A stretch of 22,392 bases of DNA from Prorocentrum cordatum. Taxonomy: Eukaryota; Sar; Dinophyceae; Prorocentrales; Prorocentraceae. Under the pieces are notes generated by a model, which was not told the DNA's origin, ran no database searches, and worked only from the letters and a program-made list of their open reading frames with translations. Positions 8,141 to 17,491 of this stretch are shown here, one piece after another (the first letter of the stretch is position 1; each line of letters begins with the position of its first letter). The position numbers and the translations under genes were made by a program. The stretch is from positions 1 to 22,392 of the forward strand of contig CAUYUJ010011544.1 of assembly GCA_963575745.1 (NCBI GenBank), in the 5' to 3' direction.

Positions 8141-8530
8141 GGCGAAGCCGGCGACTCACGGGCCTGCGCCGCACCGTGGTTTGTCACTTCTGCTTTGAGT
8201 TGGGCGTGTCCGTCTGGTTTCGGGCCCCAGGACCTGCGCAGATCGATCCAGCTCGAGACAGGGAGCAGTCAGGTGAGGTCTGGGGCTATGGCCGAGATTT
8301 GTTTTTTCCCGATGTCATTGGTTGTCGAGAAGTGGGACCTCGAGGAGATGTGAGCCGTCGAGATGTCTGGGGCTGCCAGGGGCGCTGGGGGCCCACTGGG
8401 ACCTCGAGGGGAGCCTTTGGGAGCACGCTGCCGCTTCCCTGGCGCTTCTGGGCGCTTCCGGAGGGGGGGGGGGGGGCCTGGGTCGTTTCTCGGGGGTTTG
8501 TTCTCGGGCGTCGAAGGCTCTCCGGGATTT

Positions 8531-8603
8531 CGAAGTGAATTTCGCGAGGGCTTCCCTTGGCCAGGAATGAAGACTACAAAACATCCACGTGGAATTCACT
8601 TCG
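8531..8603. repeat. Short inverted repeat
   Basis: CGAAGTGAATTT at 8531-8542 faces GAATTCACTTCG at 8592-8603, giving an 11-12 bp stem with a 49-nt loop. A 14-G run lies just upstream (about 8463-8476). No gene is recognised between 8141 and 8930. Confidence 0.45.
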
Positions 8604-8931
8604 TCTTTCGCTCGCCGAGGGGGGGGTTGCATTGACAGAATTTCACGCAACAATCCGCTGCAGCACGTCTCCAAGGTCGGTGCAGAGAGTCTTCTCGGCA
8701 TGTACTGCATGGCTTCCCTTGGATGTTCCAGAGGCTGATTGATTGATGGGGGGCGGGGGGCAGCAACAGGGGCTGGGACGTTTCTGGGGGGCCTTGCTGG
8801 ATGGGGTCGCGTGTGCGAGCACTAGGAAGTTCATGCTTTGCCTCTCCGGACCTCTGGCGCTAACGCCGGAGGCTGGCGGAGCTCGTTGGGCCGCACTCTT
8901 CCGGGTGCTCGTTGAGGCGCACTCCATTGAT

Positions 8932-9094
8932 GATGGGCCTGTTTTCCACCACCACCACCATAAGTTGGAGGGGGAGGAGGAGGAGGAGGAGGAGGACGAG
9001 GAGAGGAGGAGGATGAGGAGGAGGAGGGAGGAGGACGGAGGAGGACCCCCTCCCCCTCCAACTTCTGGTGGTGGTGGTGGAAAACAGGCCCATC
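8932..9094. repeat. 46-bp inverted repeat enclosing a (GGA)n tract
   Basis: GATGGGCCTGTTTTCCACCA through AAGTTGGAGGGGGAGG (8932-8977) matches the reverse complement of 9049-9094 at 45 of 46 positions. The 71-nt interior is a GGA/GAG purine run. High arm identity suggests a recent event, either a foldback element whose interior expanded or an inverted duplication. Confidence 0.85.
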
Positions 9095-9254
9095 AATCGA
9101 CATTCCCAAGAGGCCATGCTGGGGCCCAAGCGCACCGACTCGTCGAGCCGCGCGCAGCCGTGGCGAGGAGACGGCCCCCGAGAGCCAGGACTCCAGGGCT
9201 GCTCTGGGTGGGGTACTCCTCGAGGGGTGCGCGACTGACCTTCTGACGGAGCTT

Positions 9255-9525
9255 GCCCATCCCCCCTCCCCCTCTTCCACCTCCTCGTTTCTCCTCTCCT
9301 CCTCCTCCTCCTCCTCGCCTCTCCCCTCCTCCTCCTCCTCCTCTCCCTCCTCCTCCTCCGCCTCCCCCTCTCCTCCCCCTCCTCCTCCTCCTCCCTCCTC
9401 CCCTCCTCCTCCTCCTCCTCCTCTCCTCCTCCTCCTCCTCCCCCTCCTCCTCCCCCTCCTCCTCTCCTCCTCCTCCTCCTCCTCCTCCTCCTCCTCCTCC
9501 TCCCCCTCCTCCTTCTCCTCCTCCA
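9255..9525 (-). repeat. (CCT)n tract, i.e. (GGA)n on the minus strand
   Basis: About 270 bases of nearly pure pyrimidine, mostly CTC/CCT triplets. It is one of two major arrays in the window (with 17232-17292) whose purine strand is the minus strand. The long open frames through it are low-complexity artefacts. Confidence 0.9.
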
Positions 9526-10611
9526 ACCCCCCCATCCACCCATTCGGACAGCACGTGCCCCACCCCCCCCTCCCCGAGCGGATCCGAGGTGGGGGCGATG
9601 ACTGCCCCATCCAGAGTGGGCAAGGTGCTTCATTCGGGAAGAATCGGGGTCGAGAGCGGGACTGGGAGATGCGGCCAGGCGCTTCCTGCGCGCCCGAATC
9701 TGCCATGCGGCCAGGGCTCAAAGACCATCGGCCCGTGTACTCTCATGGTGGCACGCGTTCGAGGAGTGAAGAGTTTAAGGGTGTGACGAGCTGGGGCGGT
9801 CTGCCGAGACGCTTCGCGGCAGTCCAGACGTGGGTCCATGGGCGTGCGCCGCACCGCCGACCCCTTGGGCTGCTTCGGCTTATCGGGGATCCTTGTTTTT
9901 TTGAATGGCCTTTCGTTGGTTTCCTGGGGGCCTGCTGGCGGCCCCGGGGTTCTCTTTTGAGGCGGAGGGCCCGACATGGTTTGTCCAGTTTCTCTTGGAT
10001 CCTTTTTGGCCTTCTGCGCCTCCTCCTCCCGTCGAGCGCGTGCCACTACTCGCTAAGTGCCTACTCGCAAACGTCCGACCAACACCCGTCTGCTTTGACG
10101 ATATCCCCCGCGGGGGGTCCAGGCAATTTGCGAGCAGTTACTTTGCGAGCAGTGGAACGCGCTCGTCTCTCCTCCCTTGCTCCCTGCTTGCTGTCTTCCC
10201 TCTGTCCCCTCCCGCCCGCCCGACCGCCTGCGCTTCGCCCCGCCGGCCCATGCCTCCTCGCAGCCTCTCCCCCCTCCCCGTCGCCGCGCAGCACTGACTG
10301 CTGAGAGGGGGCGGCGGACCGCAACAGGGAACAGTGCAGGCCCACTTGATTTCGCTCGCTACTGGGGGGAGCCAAAGACACCGATGCTGCTGCTCGCTCT
10401 GGAGAGCCCTCGCCGCCGCAGCTGGCGTCTGTTCGAGATGCTGGACAAGGCGCGCCCCAGAATAGGCCTGGGGAGCGGCGGTATCGGTAGTTTGTGGTTT
10501 CCCCCTCGTCCTCCCCCACTTCCCCTGCGCGTTCTCCTCCCCCTCCCCCATTGTTTCTCGGGGGACGAGGCTGGGACACGGACGCACGAGTTGGGATAAT
10601 GCGGGAGGCAA
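9526..10611. other. Intergenic sequence, no gene recognised
   Basis: Mixed GC-rich sequence with long open frames in several phases, but none shows consistent coding composition together with a recognisable motif. C-rich blocks occur at about 10195-10290 and 10500-10560. I see no RNA gene, no clear inverted-repeat element and no promoter. Confidence 0.5.
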
Positions 10612-10862
10612 GATCAGTGAGGAGGTGCAGGAGGAGGAGTAGAAGGAGGAAGAAGAGGAGGAGGAGGAAAAGGAAAAGGGAAAAAACAGGAGGATGAAGG
10701 GTCGGGGAGGAAAATGAGGAAGAGGAGAAAGTTGAGGAGGATGGGGCTGAGTGGGGGGAGGGAGGAGGATGAGGGAGGCGGAGGAGGAGGAGGAGGAGGA
10801 GGAGGAGGAGGAGGAGGAGGAGGAGGAGGAGGTAGAGGAGGCGGAGGGAAAAGGAGGACGGA
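10612..10862 (+). repeat. (GGA)n purine tract
   Basis: G/A-rich sequence with an uninterrupted GGA core at about 10779-10830 and AAGAGG/AAAAGG variants upstream. Open in several frames on both strands because of composition. Confidence 0.9.
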
Positions 10863-11580
10863 TGACGAGGTGGGAGGCAATGAGAGTCGCAGTGGAGGGC
10901 GGGGAGGAGGACAAGGGCGTTGCTGTCCAGGCCATTTTGGCGAGCGACTGGCTGTGTCGTCGCGTTGCTTTCCACAGGAGATGCACCTCTTCCTGCCCCG
11001 TCGAAGCACACGGGTATGCGGACACACTGGGATTTGAGCCTAGGTCTTTCTCCGCTCCTCGGTTCCTCGCTTCCCCGCTATTGTTTCCCTTGCTTGGCCC
11101 GCTGTCCTTTGCTGGTCCGCCTTTTGTCCGAACAAAGTTGCGCGTCCAGGGCTGCTCCGACACCGAATCGCCGGGCGTGCTTTCAAATTCTCATGCGGGC
11201 TTTCCGCATGCGAAGCGGATGCGATGCCATCGCGCCCTGTACCCGTTGGAACTCACCTCCGCAGATGTGTTCAACGGCCCGCATCGTGGAAGGCTCGCCC
11301 ATCCGGGGAGGGTGCGTGCGCGCACCACGCGGGCACGTCCGCAGCGCCGGCGCGCCCGCCGAGGCGACGTGCCTTTGCATTCGGGGAGGCTCGGGGTTCG
11401 TGATTTTCGGGCGTCGAGGGCGTCGAGGTTCGAGGTTTTCGGACGTTGTCGGAGTTTTCCGGCAGTTCTCCGGCCTCGGGCTGCTGTCCAGCAGCTGCTC
11501 CTCGACGAGAGCGTTGTGTGGGGGGCCCTGAATGTTTCGGACGGTGGCTGGAGGGCCGGGTGGTGGCCAGGACACCACCG
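10863..11580. other. Intergenic sequence, no gene supported
   Basis: Non-repetitive sequence between two GGA tracts. GGCCATTTTGGC at about 10930 resembles the spliced-leader core but is itself palindromic and is not called. GGGATTTGAGCCTAGG at about 11029 resembles an inverted tRNA B box, but no A box was found at a suitable distance. Open frames on both strands lack domains. Confidence 0.45.
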
Positions 11581-11639
11581 GGGAGGGGAGGGGAAGAGGA
11601 GGAGGAGGAGGAGGAGGAGGAGGAGGACCAGTATAAACC

Positions 11640-11953
11640 CAAGAGTCATCAACGATGTTGGAGTAAACCCTCCCTCCAAGCATCCTCTTCATAATTAGGC
11701 CCCTACAGCGGTCCATTTCCATTGATGGCAATGCTTCATTGGAAGGCAACCGTCTGAAGACCCTGCAGCATGCCAAATCATTGTTCTCGGGATTCCAACG
11801 CCACGGATCAACTTGACTGTTGCGTTTTGACGATCCAGAATCGTGTCTGAACGCCATTCCTAGGACTTCACACAGAATCAACGTATCTGTTGCACCCTCA
11901 TAATCCTGAATCCTTCCCAAACGCCATGTCTGGTGCGCTGATGATGGGAACAC
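11640..11953 (-). CDS. Non-repetitive minus-strand open stretch, doubtful
   Basis: A minus-strand frame starting with ATG at 11953 gives about 105 residues of ordinary-looking sequence (e.g. GRIQDYEGATDTLILCEVLG) before entering the CCT side of a GGA repeat as poly-Pro. Third positions are not G/C-biased, unlike the EEP gene, and the DNA is noticeably more AT-rich. It may be part of the sequence unit that carries the adjacent tandem array. No family is recognised. Confidence 0.15.
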
Positions 11954-11956
11954 GTG

Positions 11957-12382
11957 AAACTCTCGACAAATGTAAACGAATGTGCGCGGCGCTCAGGCGA
12001 GACTCACATTTTGAAAAGGAACCGCCCTCAAACCGTGAAGCTCTTCAAAGTTTTAAACGAATGTGCGCCGCGCTAATGCGAGAGCCACAGTTTAAACGAC
12101 CCGCCCTCAATCCATGAAGCTCCTGCAACTATGTATAAGAAATGTGCGCCGCGCTAAGGCGAGAGCCGCATTTTGAAAGCGACCCGCCCTCAATCCGTGA
12201 TATTCTTGCAACTGTTTAGAAGAATGTGCGCGGCGCTGAGGCGAGAGCCACACTTTGAAAACACCTGGCGTCAATCCGTCAAACTCTTGCAAATGCTGAT
12301 CACGAGTGTGCGCCACGCAAGACGCGAGAGCCACATTTTGAAAACGGCCCGCACTCCATCTGTGAAGTTGTTGCCAATGTTT
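11957..12382. repeat. Tandem array of about five 81-82 bp units
   Basis: The landmark AATGTGCGCCGCGCT (variants) starts units at about 11978, 12059, 12140, 12222 and 12304, with a partial unit before the first. Each unit continues with GCGAGAGCCACATTTTGAAA, then CCGCCCTCAATCCGTGAAG and a variable end. Units differ at 15-25 percent of positions by eye. The array is AT-richer than its surroundings. The period is not a multiple of three, so the minus-strand peptide repeats (GRFQNVALAS) change frame between units. Confidence 0.85.
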
Positions 12383-12493
12383 GAGCTTCAGAGTCATAAG
12401 TGATGAGGAAGTCTCAGGCGACGCGCTCAGCCCGACCTCAAATCTGGCCTCGGGGTGCGAGAGGGAGAAGTTATTTGGCTTATAAGGAAAAGG

Positions 12494-12765
12494 AATGGAG
12501 GAGGAGGAGGAGGAGGAGGAGGAGGAGGAGCATTGATTGAGGTGGAGAGGAAGGAGGAGGAGGAGAAGGAGGAGGAGGAGGAGGAAGAGGAGGCGGAGGA
12601 GGAGAATGAGGAGGAGAGGTAGGAGGAGGAGGGGGAGGACGGGGAGGAGGAGGGTGGACGGGGAGGAGGATGATGAGGAGGAGGAGGAGGAGGAGGAGGA
12701 GGTTGCGAAGGAGGAGGTTCAGGAGGAGGAGGAGGAAGCGCAGGAGGAGAAGGAGGAGGAAGCGG
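12494..12765 (+). repeat. (GGA)n purine tract
   Basis: Imperfect GGA array interrupted by short CATTGATTGAGGT and GATGATGAGG segments. It leads without a break into the AAT-rich island at 12766. Confidence 0.9.
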
Positions 12766-12975
12766 AATACGAATAATAAGCAGAATAAGAAGAATCTTAA
12801 TATTGCTACGGCTAAAAATCATGAGACGAATACTGCGGATTTTAGAACTAATAATCGTAATGCATGTAATACTAAGATCAATAATGAGACTACTACTAGT
12901 AATACGAATCGTGGTACTAAGAATGACAATGCTAAGAGGAATAAGACGACTGAGACGAATACTTACGACGAAGCG
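12766..12975 (+). repeat. AT-rich degenerate triplet island inside the GGA array
   Basis: About 210 bases of AAT/ACT/AAG/GAN-type triplets (e.g. AATACTAAGATCAATAATGA) between two GGA blocks. One plus frame is open and rich in Asn, Thr and Lys. The triplet phasing suggests a diverged trinucleotide repeat rather than an inserted gene. It is the most AT-rich stretch of this size in the window. Confidence 0.6.
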
Positions 12976-13330
12976 GAGGAATCGGAGGAGGAGGGCGAGA
13001 GGAGACGGAGAAGTGACGAAGAGGAAAAGAGGAGGAGGAGGAGGCGGATGAGGAGGAGTATCAGGAGGAGGGGGAGGAAGAGACGCAGGATAATCATGAA
13101 GCGCAGGACAAGCAGGACGAGGAGAGGAGGAGGAGCAGGAGGAGGAGGAGGCGGAGGAGGGGGAGGAGGAGGAGGAGGAGGAGGAGGAGGAGGAGGAGGA
13201 GGAGGCGGAGGAGAGGAAGGATCAATTCGAGCAGGGAGGAGGAGCAGGAGGAGGAAGAGCACGAGGAGGAGGAGGAGGAGGGCGAAGGAGGAGGGGGAGT
13301 AGCAGGAGGAGGAGGGAGGAGGGGGAGAGC
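12976..13330 (+). repeat. (GGA)n purine tract
   Basis: GGA/GAG array with a long uninterrupted GGA run at about 13140-13205. It ends where the GAT block begins. Confidence 0.9.
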
Positions 13331-13446
13331 GATGATGAGGATGATGACGATGATGCTGATGGTGATGATGATGAGGCTGATGATGATGCTGCTGATGCTG
13401 ACAATGACGATGCTGATGCTGATGATGATGCTGATGATGATGTTGC

Positions 13447-13478
<32 letters not shown>

Positions 13479-13740
13479 TTGATGGTGATGGTGATGGTGA
13501 CGGTGATGGTGATGATGCTGATGCTGATGATGATGATGCTGATGATGATGATGCTGATGATGCTGCTGTCGATGATGATGCTACTGATGATGTTGGTATT
13601 GATGCTGCTCAGGATGCTGGTGTTGGTGCTGATGGTGCTGATGATGCTGCTGCTGATGATGATGCTGATGCTGATGAGGATGATGATGCTGATGGTGATG
13701 CTGATGATGATGAGGATGAGTTCGATGAGGAGGACGGGGA
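13331..13740 (+). repeat. (GAT)n/(GCT)n trinucleotide block
   Basis: About 410 bases of GAT triplets mixed with GCT, GGT, GTT and GAG, all in one phase. In that phase the plus strand would encode an Asp/Ala/Gly-rich acidic chain, which continues into the Glu-rich reading of the next GGA block. Another plus frame gives poly-Met and the minus strand gives Ile/Ser. No non-repeat domain is attached. Confidence 0.85.
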
Positions 13741-14592
13741 GGAGTTGGATGAGGAGGAGGAGGAGGAGGAGGAGGAGGAGGAGGAGGAGTTGGATGAGGG
13801 GAGGAGGAAGAGGAGGAGGAGGAAGGAGGTGGAAGGGAGGAAAAGGCAGGAGGAGGAGGAGGAGGAGGAGGACGAGAGGAGGGGGGAGGAGGGGATGAGA
13901 GAAAAGAGGAGGAGGATGGGGAGGAGGAGGCGGAGGAGGAGGAGCTTTGGGATTGGACACTTCAAGCGGACAAGGCTGGAGCCTTCCAGCAACGACGGTC
14001 GGAATGGAGCCGCCTGCACCGCTCGAGCGGCACAAGGGCCCCACTGCAATCGAAGTGCCAGAAAGCCCCGACCTCCATTCACAGACATCCCCGCAACCCA
14101 GCAGTGGCCTAGAGCAACGGCGGCAGCACGGCAGTGCGGGGAAGGAGGAGGAGGAGGAGGAAGAGGGGAAGGCGGAGGAGGAGGAGGAGGAGGAGGAGGA
14201 GGAGTGTGGCGGAGGCGAAGGAGGAGGAGGAGGAGGAGGAGGAGGAGGAGGAGGAGGAGGAGGAAGAGAGGAGAGGAGGAGGAGGGGGAGGAGGAGGAGG
14301 AGGGAGGGGAGGGGAGGAGGAGGAGGAGGGAGGGGTGGGGGAGCAGGGACGGGGAGGGGGAGGGGGAGGAGGAGGAGGAGGAGGAAGAGGAAGAGGAGGA
14401 GGAGGAGGAGAGGAGGAGGAGGAGGTGGAAGAGAAGGAGGAGGAGGAGGAGGAGGAAGAGAGGAGGAGGAGGAGTAGGGAGGAGGAGGAGGAGGAGAGGA
14501 GGGAGAAGGTGGAGGAATTGGCGGAGGAGCTGGAGGAGGAGGCGGAGGAGGCGGAGGAGCAGGAGGAGGAGGAGGAAGGAGGAAGGAGGAAG
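13741..14592 (+). repeat. (GGA)n arrays flanking a short unique island
   Basis: GGA arrays at 13741-13945 and 14140-14592 enclose a roughly 190-bp unique GC-rich segment (13946-14139). That segment stays open in two plus frames but has no recognisable domain. Confidence 0.85.
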
Positions 14593-14675
14593 GACCATTT
14601 GACCAAGCACAGTCGTGCGGGGGAGAAGGAGAGGGAGAGGAAGGCAGGACCCCTTACCCCTCACAGAGGTGCTTA

Positions 14676-14800
14676 GGTGCAGGAGGAGGAAGGACGAAGG
14701 AGGAAGAAGGAAGGAGGAGGTGGAGGAGGAAGGAGGTGGAGGAGGAGGGGGAGGAGGTGGAGGAGGAGGGGGAGGAGGAGCAGTAGGAGGAGGATAGTCT
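14676..14800 (+). repeat. (GGA)n purine tract
   Basis: GGA/GGTGGA array after a roughly 85-bp unique spacer. Sequence beyond it (14801-14983) is unique; a short frame starting MSHVFALDASRPELVRG at about 14918 is plausible but too weak to call a gene. Confidence 0.85.
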
Positions 14801-14983
14801 CAGGGGAGATGCGTCGACCCCAACTCGCACATTCATCGCCAGTGGGAGCCGATCGCCCGCCGCGCCCATGAGCGTGCGGATGTTCCATCGTGGGCATATC
14901 TCTTTTTTGGGGCGGCGATGTCTCACGTCTTCGCGCTCGATGCTTCCCGCCCTGAGCTGGTGCGCGGACAGCAGCAACTCTCT

Positions 14984-15113
14984 GAGGTCCGCGCGGATTC
15001 CCGCATCGGCGCTGGACCCCCGTGCCGGCGACCCTGGCGCCGCCCCTGGCTCGCTCCGCGAGCCACGGACGAGGGTCCAGCGCCAGCCGATCCAAGACGT
15101 CCTCGCGGACCTT
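14984..15113. mobile_element. GGAGGTCCGCGC MITE family, copy B
   Basis: The left arm (GAGGTCCGCGCGGATTCCCG then CATCGGCGCTGGACCC) pairs with the right arm (GGGTCCAGCGCCAGCCGATC then CAAGACGTCCTCGCGGACC). The core carries CGCCGCCCCTGGCTCGCTCC as in copies A and C. Frames stay open across it. No target-site duplication is obvious. Confidence 0.7.
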
Positions 15114-15547
15114 TCACCGTTTATGCCAATGCAGTCGTTCTTCCTCCTGCGAGGGAGGGGCTGGGCGGTGGTCAGTGCATGAAGGAAAGAGTTCTTGAGC
15201 AGGGCGGCGCGCATCGCGACCACGCCGCCGCCGCCACCGACGGTGGCTGGAGCGCCGGCGATTTGAGAAGGGAGGGAGGAACGAGGGGGAGGAGTCGAGC
15301 AGGAGCGGGGAGGAGGACGGAGCAGCCACGCCTCCTGCAGGAGCAGATGGGCGCAGGGCGGGGCGGGTGGGACGTCGGCGAGGGGGGGAGGACAAGAGAA
15401 GGGTGGAGGGCAGGGGCGGGGGTGGAGGACGGAGGAGGCCCCCCCCTCCATTCGCCCCCTCCCCTCTGTGCAGCTTCCTCCTCTTCGGGCGATCGCAACC
15501 ATGGATCAAGGGGGCGTGGACTAGCGTCGGGTGATCGCCTTCAGGTC

Positions 15548-15625
15548 ATCGGGACTTTTCTGGTGCTTTTTTATGATTTTTTTTTCGTTTTCTTTTAAAT
15601 TTCTTTTTTTTTATTTTTTTCCGCC
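15548..15625 (+). repeat. T-rich tract
   Basis: About 78 bases that are mostly T, with scattered C, G and A, in otherwise GC-rich DNA. It is followed by CCGCCGCCGAGG. It could be a polypyrimidine tract of an intron or an A-tail of a minus-strand retrocopy, but nothing nearby decides this. Confidence 0.7.
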
Positions 15626-15675
15626 GCCGAGGCGAGGCTTGGCACCGCCTCACCTTTGGAGAGGGGACCTACCTG

Positions 15676-15714
15676 ATCCATGGATTTGGCGACCGCGCGT
15701 CCAAATCCGTGGAT
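15676..15714. repeat. Short hairpin
   Basis: ATCCATGGATTTGG (15676-15689) pairs with CCAAATCCGTGGAT (15701-15714) at 13 of 14 positions with an 11-nt loop. Confidence 0.5.
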
Positions 15715-15773
15715 TCGCGACTTTTTCATGTTTGCGCGCCCTGGTCGCCTCGCTCGCGAGGGATGAGGGCCCT

Positions 15774-16425
15774 GAGGAGGAGGAGGAGGAGGAGGAGGAG
15801 GAGGAGGAGGAGTGGAGGGGAGGAGGAAGGAGGAGCGAGGGGGAGGAGGAGGAGGAGGAGGATAGTGAGGAGGGAGGTGGAGGAGGAGGAGGAGGGGAGG
15901 AGGAGGTGGGGGAGGAAGGATAGGAGGGAGGAGGACAGAGGATGGGTGGATGACATATGCGGTGGTGTGAGAACGGAGGGGCCCCCCGCCCCTCCCCTCG
16001 CCCCTTCTCCGCTCTGTGCAGCTTCCCCTTCCCTCGACGCGGAGAGATGAGGGCCGAGGAGGAGGAGGAGGAGGGAGGAGGAGGAGGAGGAGGGAGGAGG
16101 TGGAGGAGGAGGAGGATAGGAGGAGGAGGAGGTGAGGAGGAGGAGGAGGAGGGAGGAGGGGGAGGAGGAGGGAGGAGGAGGAGGATAGGAGGAGGAGAGG
16201 AGGAGGGAGGAGGTAAGGAGGAGGAGGAGGAGGAGGAGGAGGAGGAGGGCCCCCCCCCCTCCCCGAGAGGAGTGGCTCACCGACGTGAGCTGGAGCAGGA
16301 CCCGGCGGGCGGGCGGGTGGGGCGTTGGGCCGCCCGTCTCCCCTCGGCGTACGGCGAGACCCCCTTGCTCGTCCTCCCCCCTGCTCGAGGAGGAGGAGGA
16401 GGAGGAGGAGGAGGAGGAGGTGGAG
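15774..16425 (+). repeat. Cluster of (GGA)n tracts
   Basis: GGA/GAG arrays at about 15774-15925, 16050-16248 and 16387-16425 are separated by short GC-rich unique segments. The large open frames through the cluster on both strands are compositional. Confidence 0.85.
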
Positions 16426-16554
16426 GAATCCCGTCGTGGTCGTACGTACCACTCCCTCCCTCCGCCATCCCGCCGCCGTCTCGCCATGCCTCCTCCGAGG
16501 TTCCCGATCGCTGCTTGTTTCACCTCTCCTTCTCTCGTTCGCTCGCTCGGTTTC

Positions 16555-16735
16555 GCTCTCTCTCTCTCTCACTCTCCATGTCGCTCTCTCTCTCTCTCTC
16601 TCTCTTTCTTACTCTCGCTCTCTCTCTCTCTCTCTTTTTTTGTTTTCTCTCTCTCTCTCTCTCTCTGTTTCTCACTCTCTGTCTCTCTGTCTCTCTCCAT
16701 CTCGCTGTCTCTCTCTCTATCTCTCTGACTCCCCC
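16555..16735 (+). repeat. (CT)n microsatellite
   Basis: About 180 bases of CTCTCT with occasional TTTTTT, CACTCT and GTCTCT interruptions. It runs into CCCCCGACCTCTGTCACCAG, so it could double as a polypyrimidine tract before an acceptor at 16763. Confidence 0.9.
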
Positions 16736-16763
16736 TGACTCTTCCCCCGACCTCTGTCACCAG

Positions 16764-16990
16764 CCTGAGCCTGCTCACTCACCGGCACTGGCCCTGCCTG
16801 TCAGCCGCGGCTGGGCCCGCGCGTGCTGCCTCCGCACGAGGGCCGCCCGCGCGCCGCCGCCAGGGTCTGCGTGCTGGACAGGCTGGGCCAGGGGCCGTGG
16901 CAGAACTTCGCCCAGAGCTTCAAGGCCCCTCCCTGGGGGCCCCCCCTGGTGGCGCCCCTGGCGCCTCCTCCTCCTTCGCCGCCTCCTCCT
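16764..16990 (+). CDS. Exon-like open stretch after a polypyrimidine tract, function unknown
   Basis: After CACCAG (AG at 16763), a plus-strand frame reads through RVLPPHEGRPRAAARVCVLD and RLGQGPWQNFAQSFKAPPW. Over the second part every codon ends in G or C (GTC TGC GTG CTG GAC AGG CTG GGC CAG). It then becomes Pro-rich (CCTCCTCC repeat). The long pyrimidine tract and AG|C acceptor fit an internal exon. No domain is recognised. The MITE at 17061-17197 follows closely. Confidence 0.35.
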
Positions 16991-17060
16991 TCGCCTCCTC
17001 CTCCTCAGGCCAGGCCGATCCGAAGAGGGGAACGAGCAGCGGCGTAAACATATGCAAACT

Positions 17061-17197
17061 CGGAGGTCCGCGCGGATTTCTCGGATCCACACTGGGCCCC
17101 CCCGGGCGGCGCCCCCTGGCGCCGCCCCTTCGCGCGCCCCGCGCGCCGGGGAGGAGGGGGGCCAAGTGCTGACCCAAGACATCCGCGCGGACCTCCG
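17061..17197. mobile_element. GGAGGTCCGCGC MITE family, copy C with perfect ends
   Basis: CGGAGGTCCGCGCGGAT (17061-17077) is exactly inverted at 17181-17197. The core (CGCCGCCCCTTCGCGCGCCC) matches the family. This is the best-preserved copy and defines the terminal repeat. No open frame for a transposase and no obvious target-site duplication. Confidence 0.85.
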
Positions 17198-17231
17198 ACA
17201 GCTTGGGCCATGTTTTTCAAGGGAGGAAGAG

Positions 17232-17292
17232 TCTCCTCCTGCTCCTCCTCCTCCTCCTTCTCCTCCTCCTCCTCCTCCTCCTCCTCTTCCTC
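17232..17292 (-). repeat. (CCT)n tract
   Basis: Short CTC/CCT array with the purine strand on minus, next to the right end of MITE copy C. Confidence 0.85.
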
Positions 17293-17491
17293 TGGGGGCA
17301 TCCCCCCCAGAGGCGTTCACTGAACGGCCCTGGGCGTGGACTAAACAGCCCCTCCCTGTTTGATTCCTTCCGTGGGGTGCGTTTTCTGAACGACTTGTGT
17401 CGTGTCGGGGTGATTCTTTTGAGGGTGGATGTTCTGTTCTGTCATGTTGCGTGTTTCTTCCGCACCTGTCTTCGCTCAGGAGTGCTCGGGC

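Larger units (their letters stand above)
15439..16036. repeat. Direct duplication of a CTCTGTGCAGCTTCC-containing segment
   Basis: A C-rich block followed by CTCTGTGCAGCTTCC occurs at about 15439-15482 and again at about 15979-16036. Both copies sit next to GGA-rich sequence, suggesting local duplication around the arrays. Confidence 0.45.

Noticed and set aside
10924-10944. Second spliced-leader-like word GGCCATTTTGGC
   Set aside because: Only 11-12 bases match, the word is nearly palindromic, and the flanking CCGTA and TCAAG of the leader are missing.
11029-11100. Possible tRNA-derived SINE or tRNA gene on the minus strand (B-box-like GGGATTTGAGCCTAGG)
   Set aside because: Two mismatches in the B box, no A box at the expected distance and no cloverleaf could be drawn.
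12107-12397. Minus-strand peptide repeats (GRFQNVALAS) as a coding tandem-repeat protein
   Set aside because: The unit length of 81-82 bp changes frame between units and no flanking coding sequence joins it.
14918-15280. Open frame beginning MSHVFALDASRPELVRG
   Set aside because: Codon bias is weak, the frame runs through MITE copy B and then into GGA-like sequence, and no domain is visible.
16555-16735. CT-rich tract as Ser/Leu-rich coding sequence
   Set aside because: A dinucleotide repeat is open in all phases; its more plausible role is a polypyrimidine tract or plain microsatellite.
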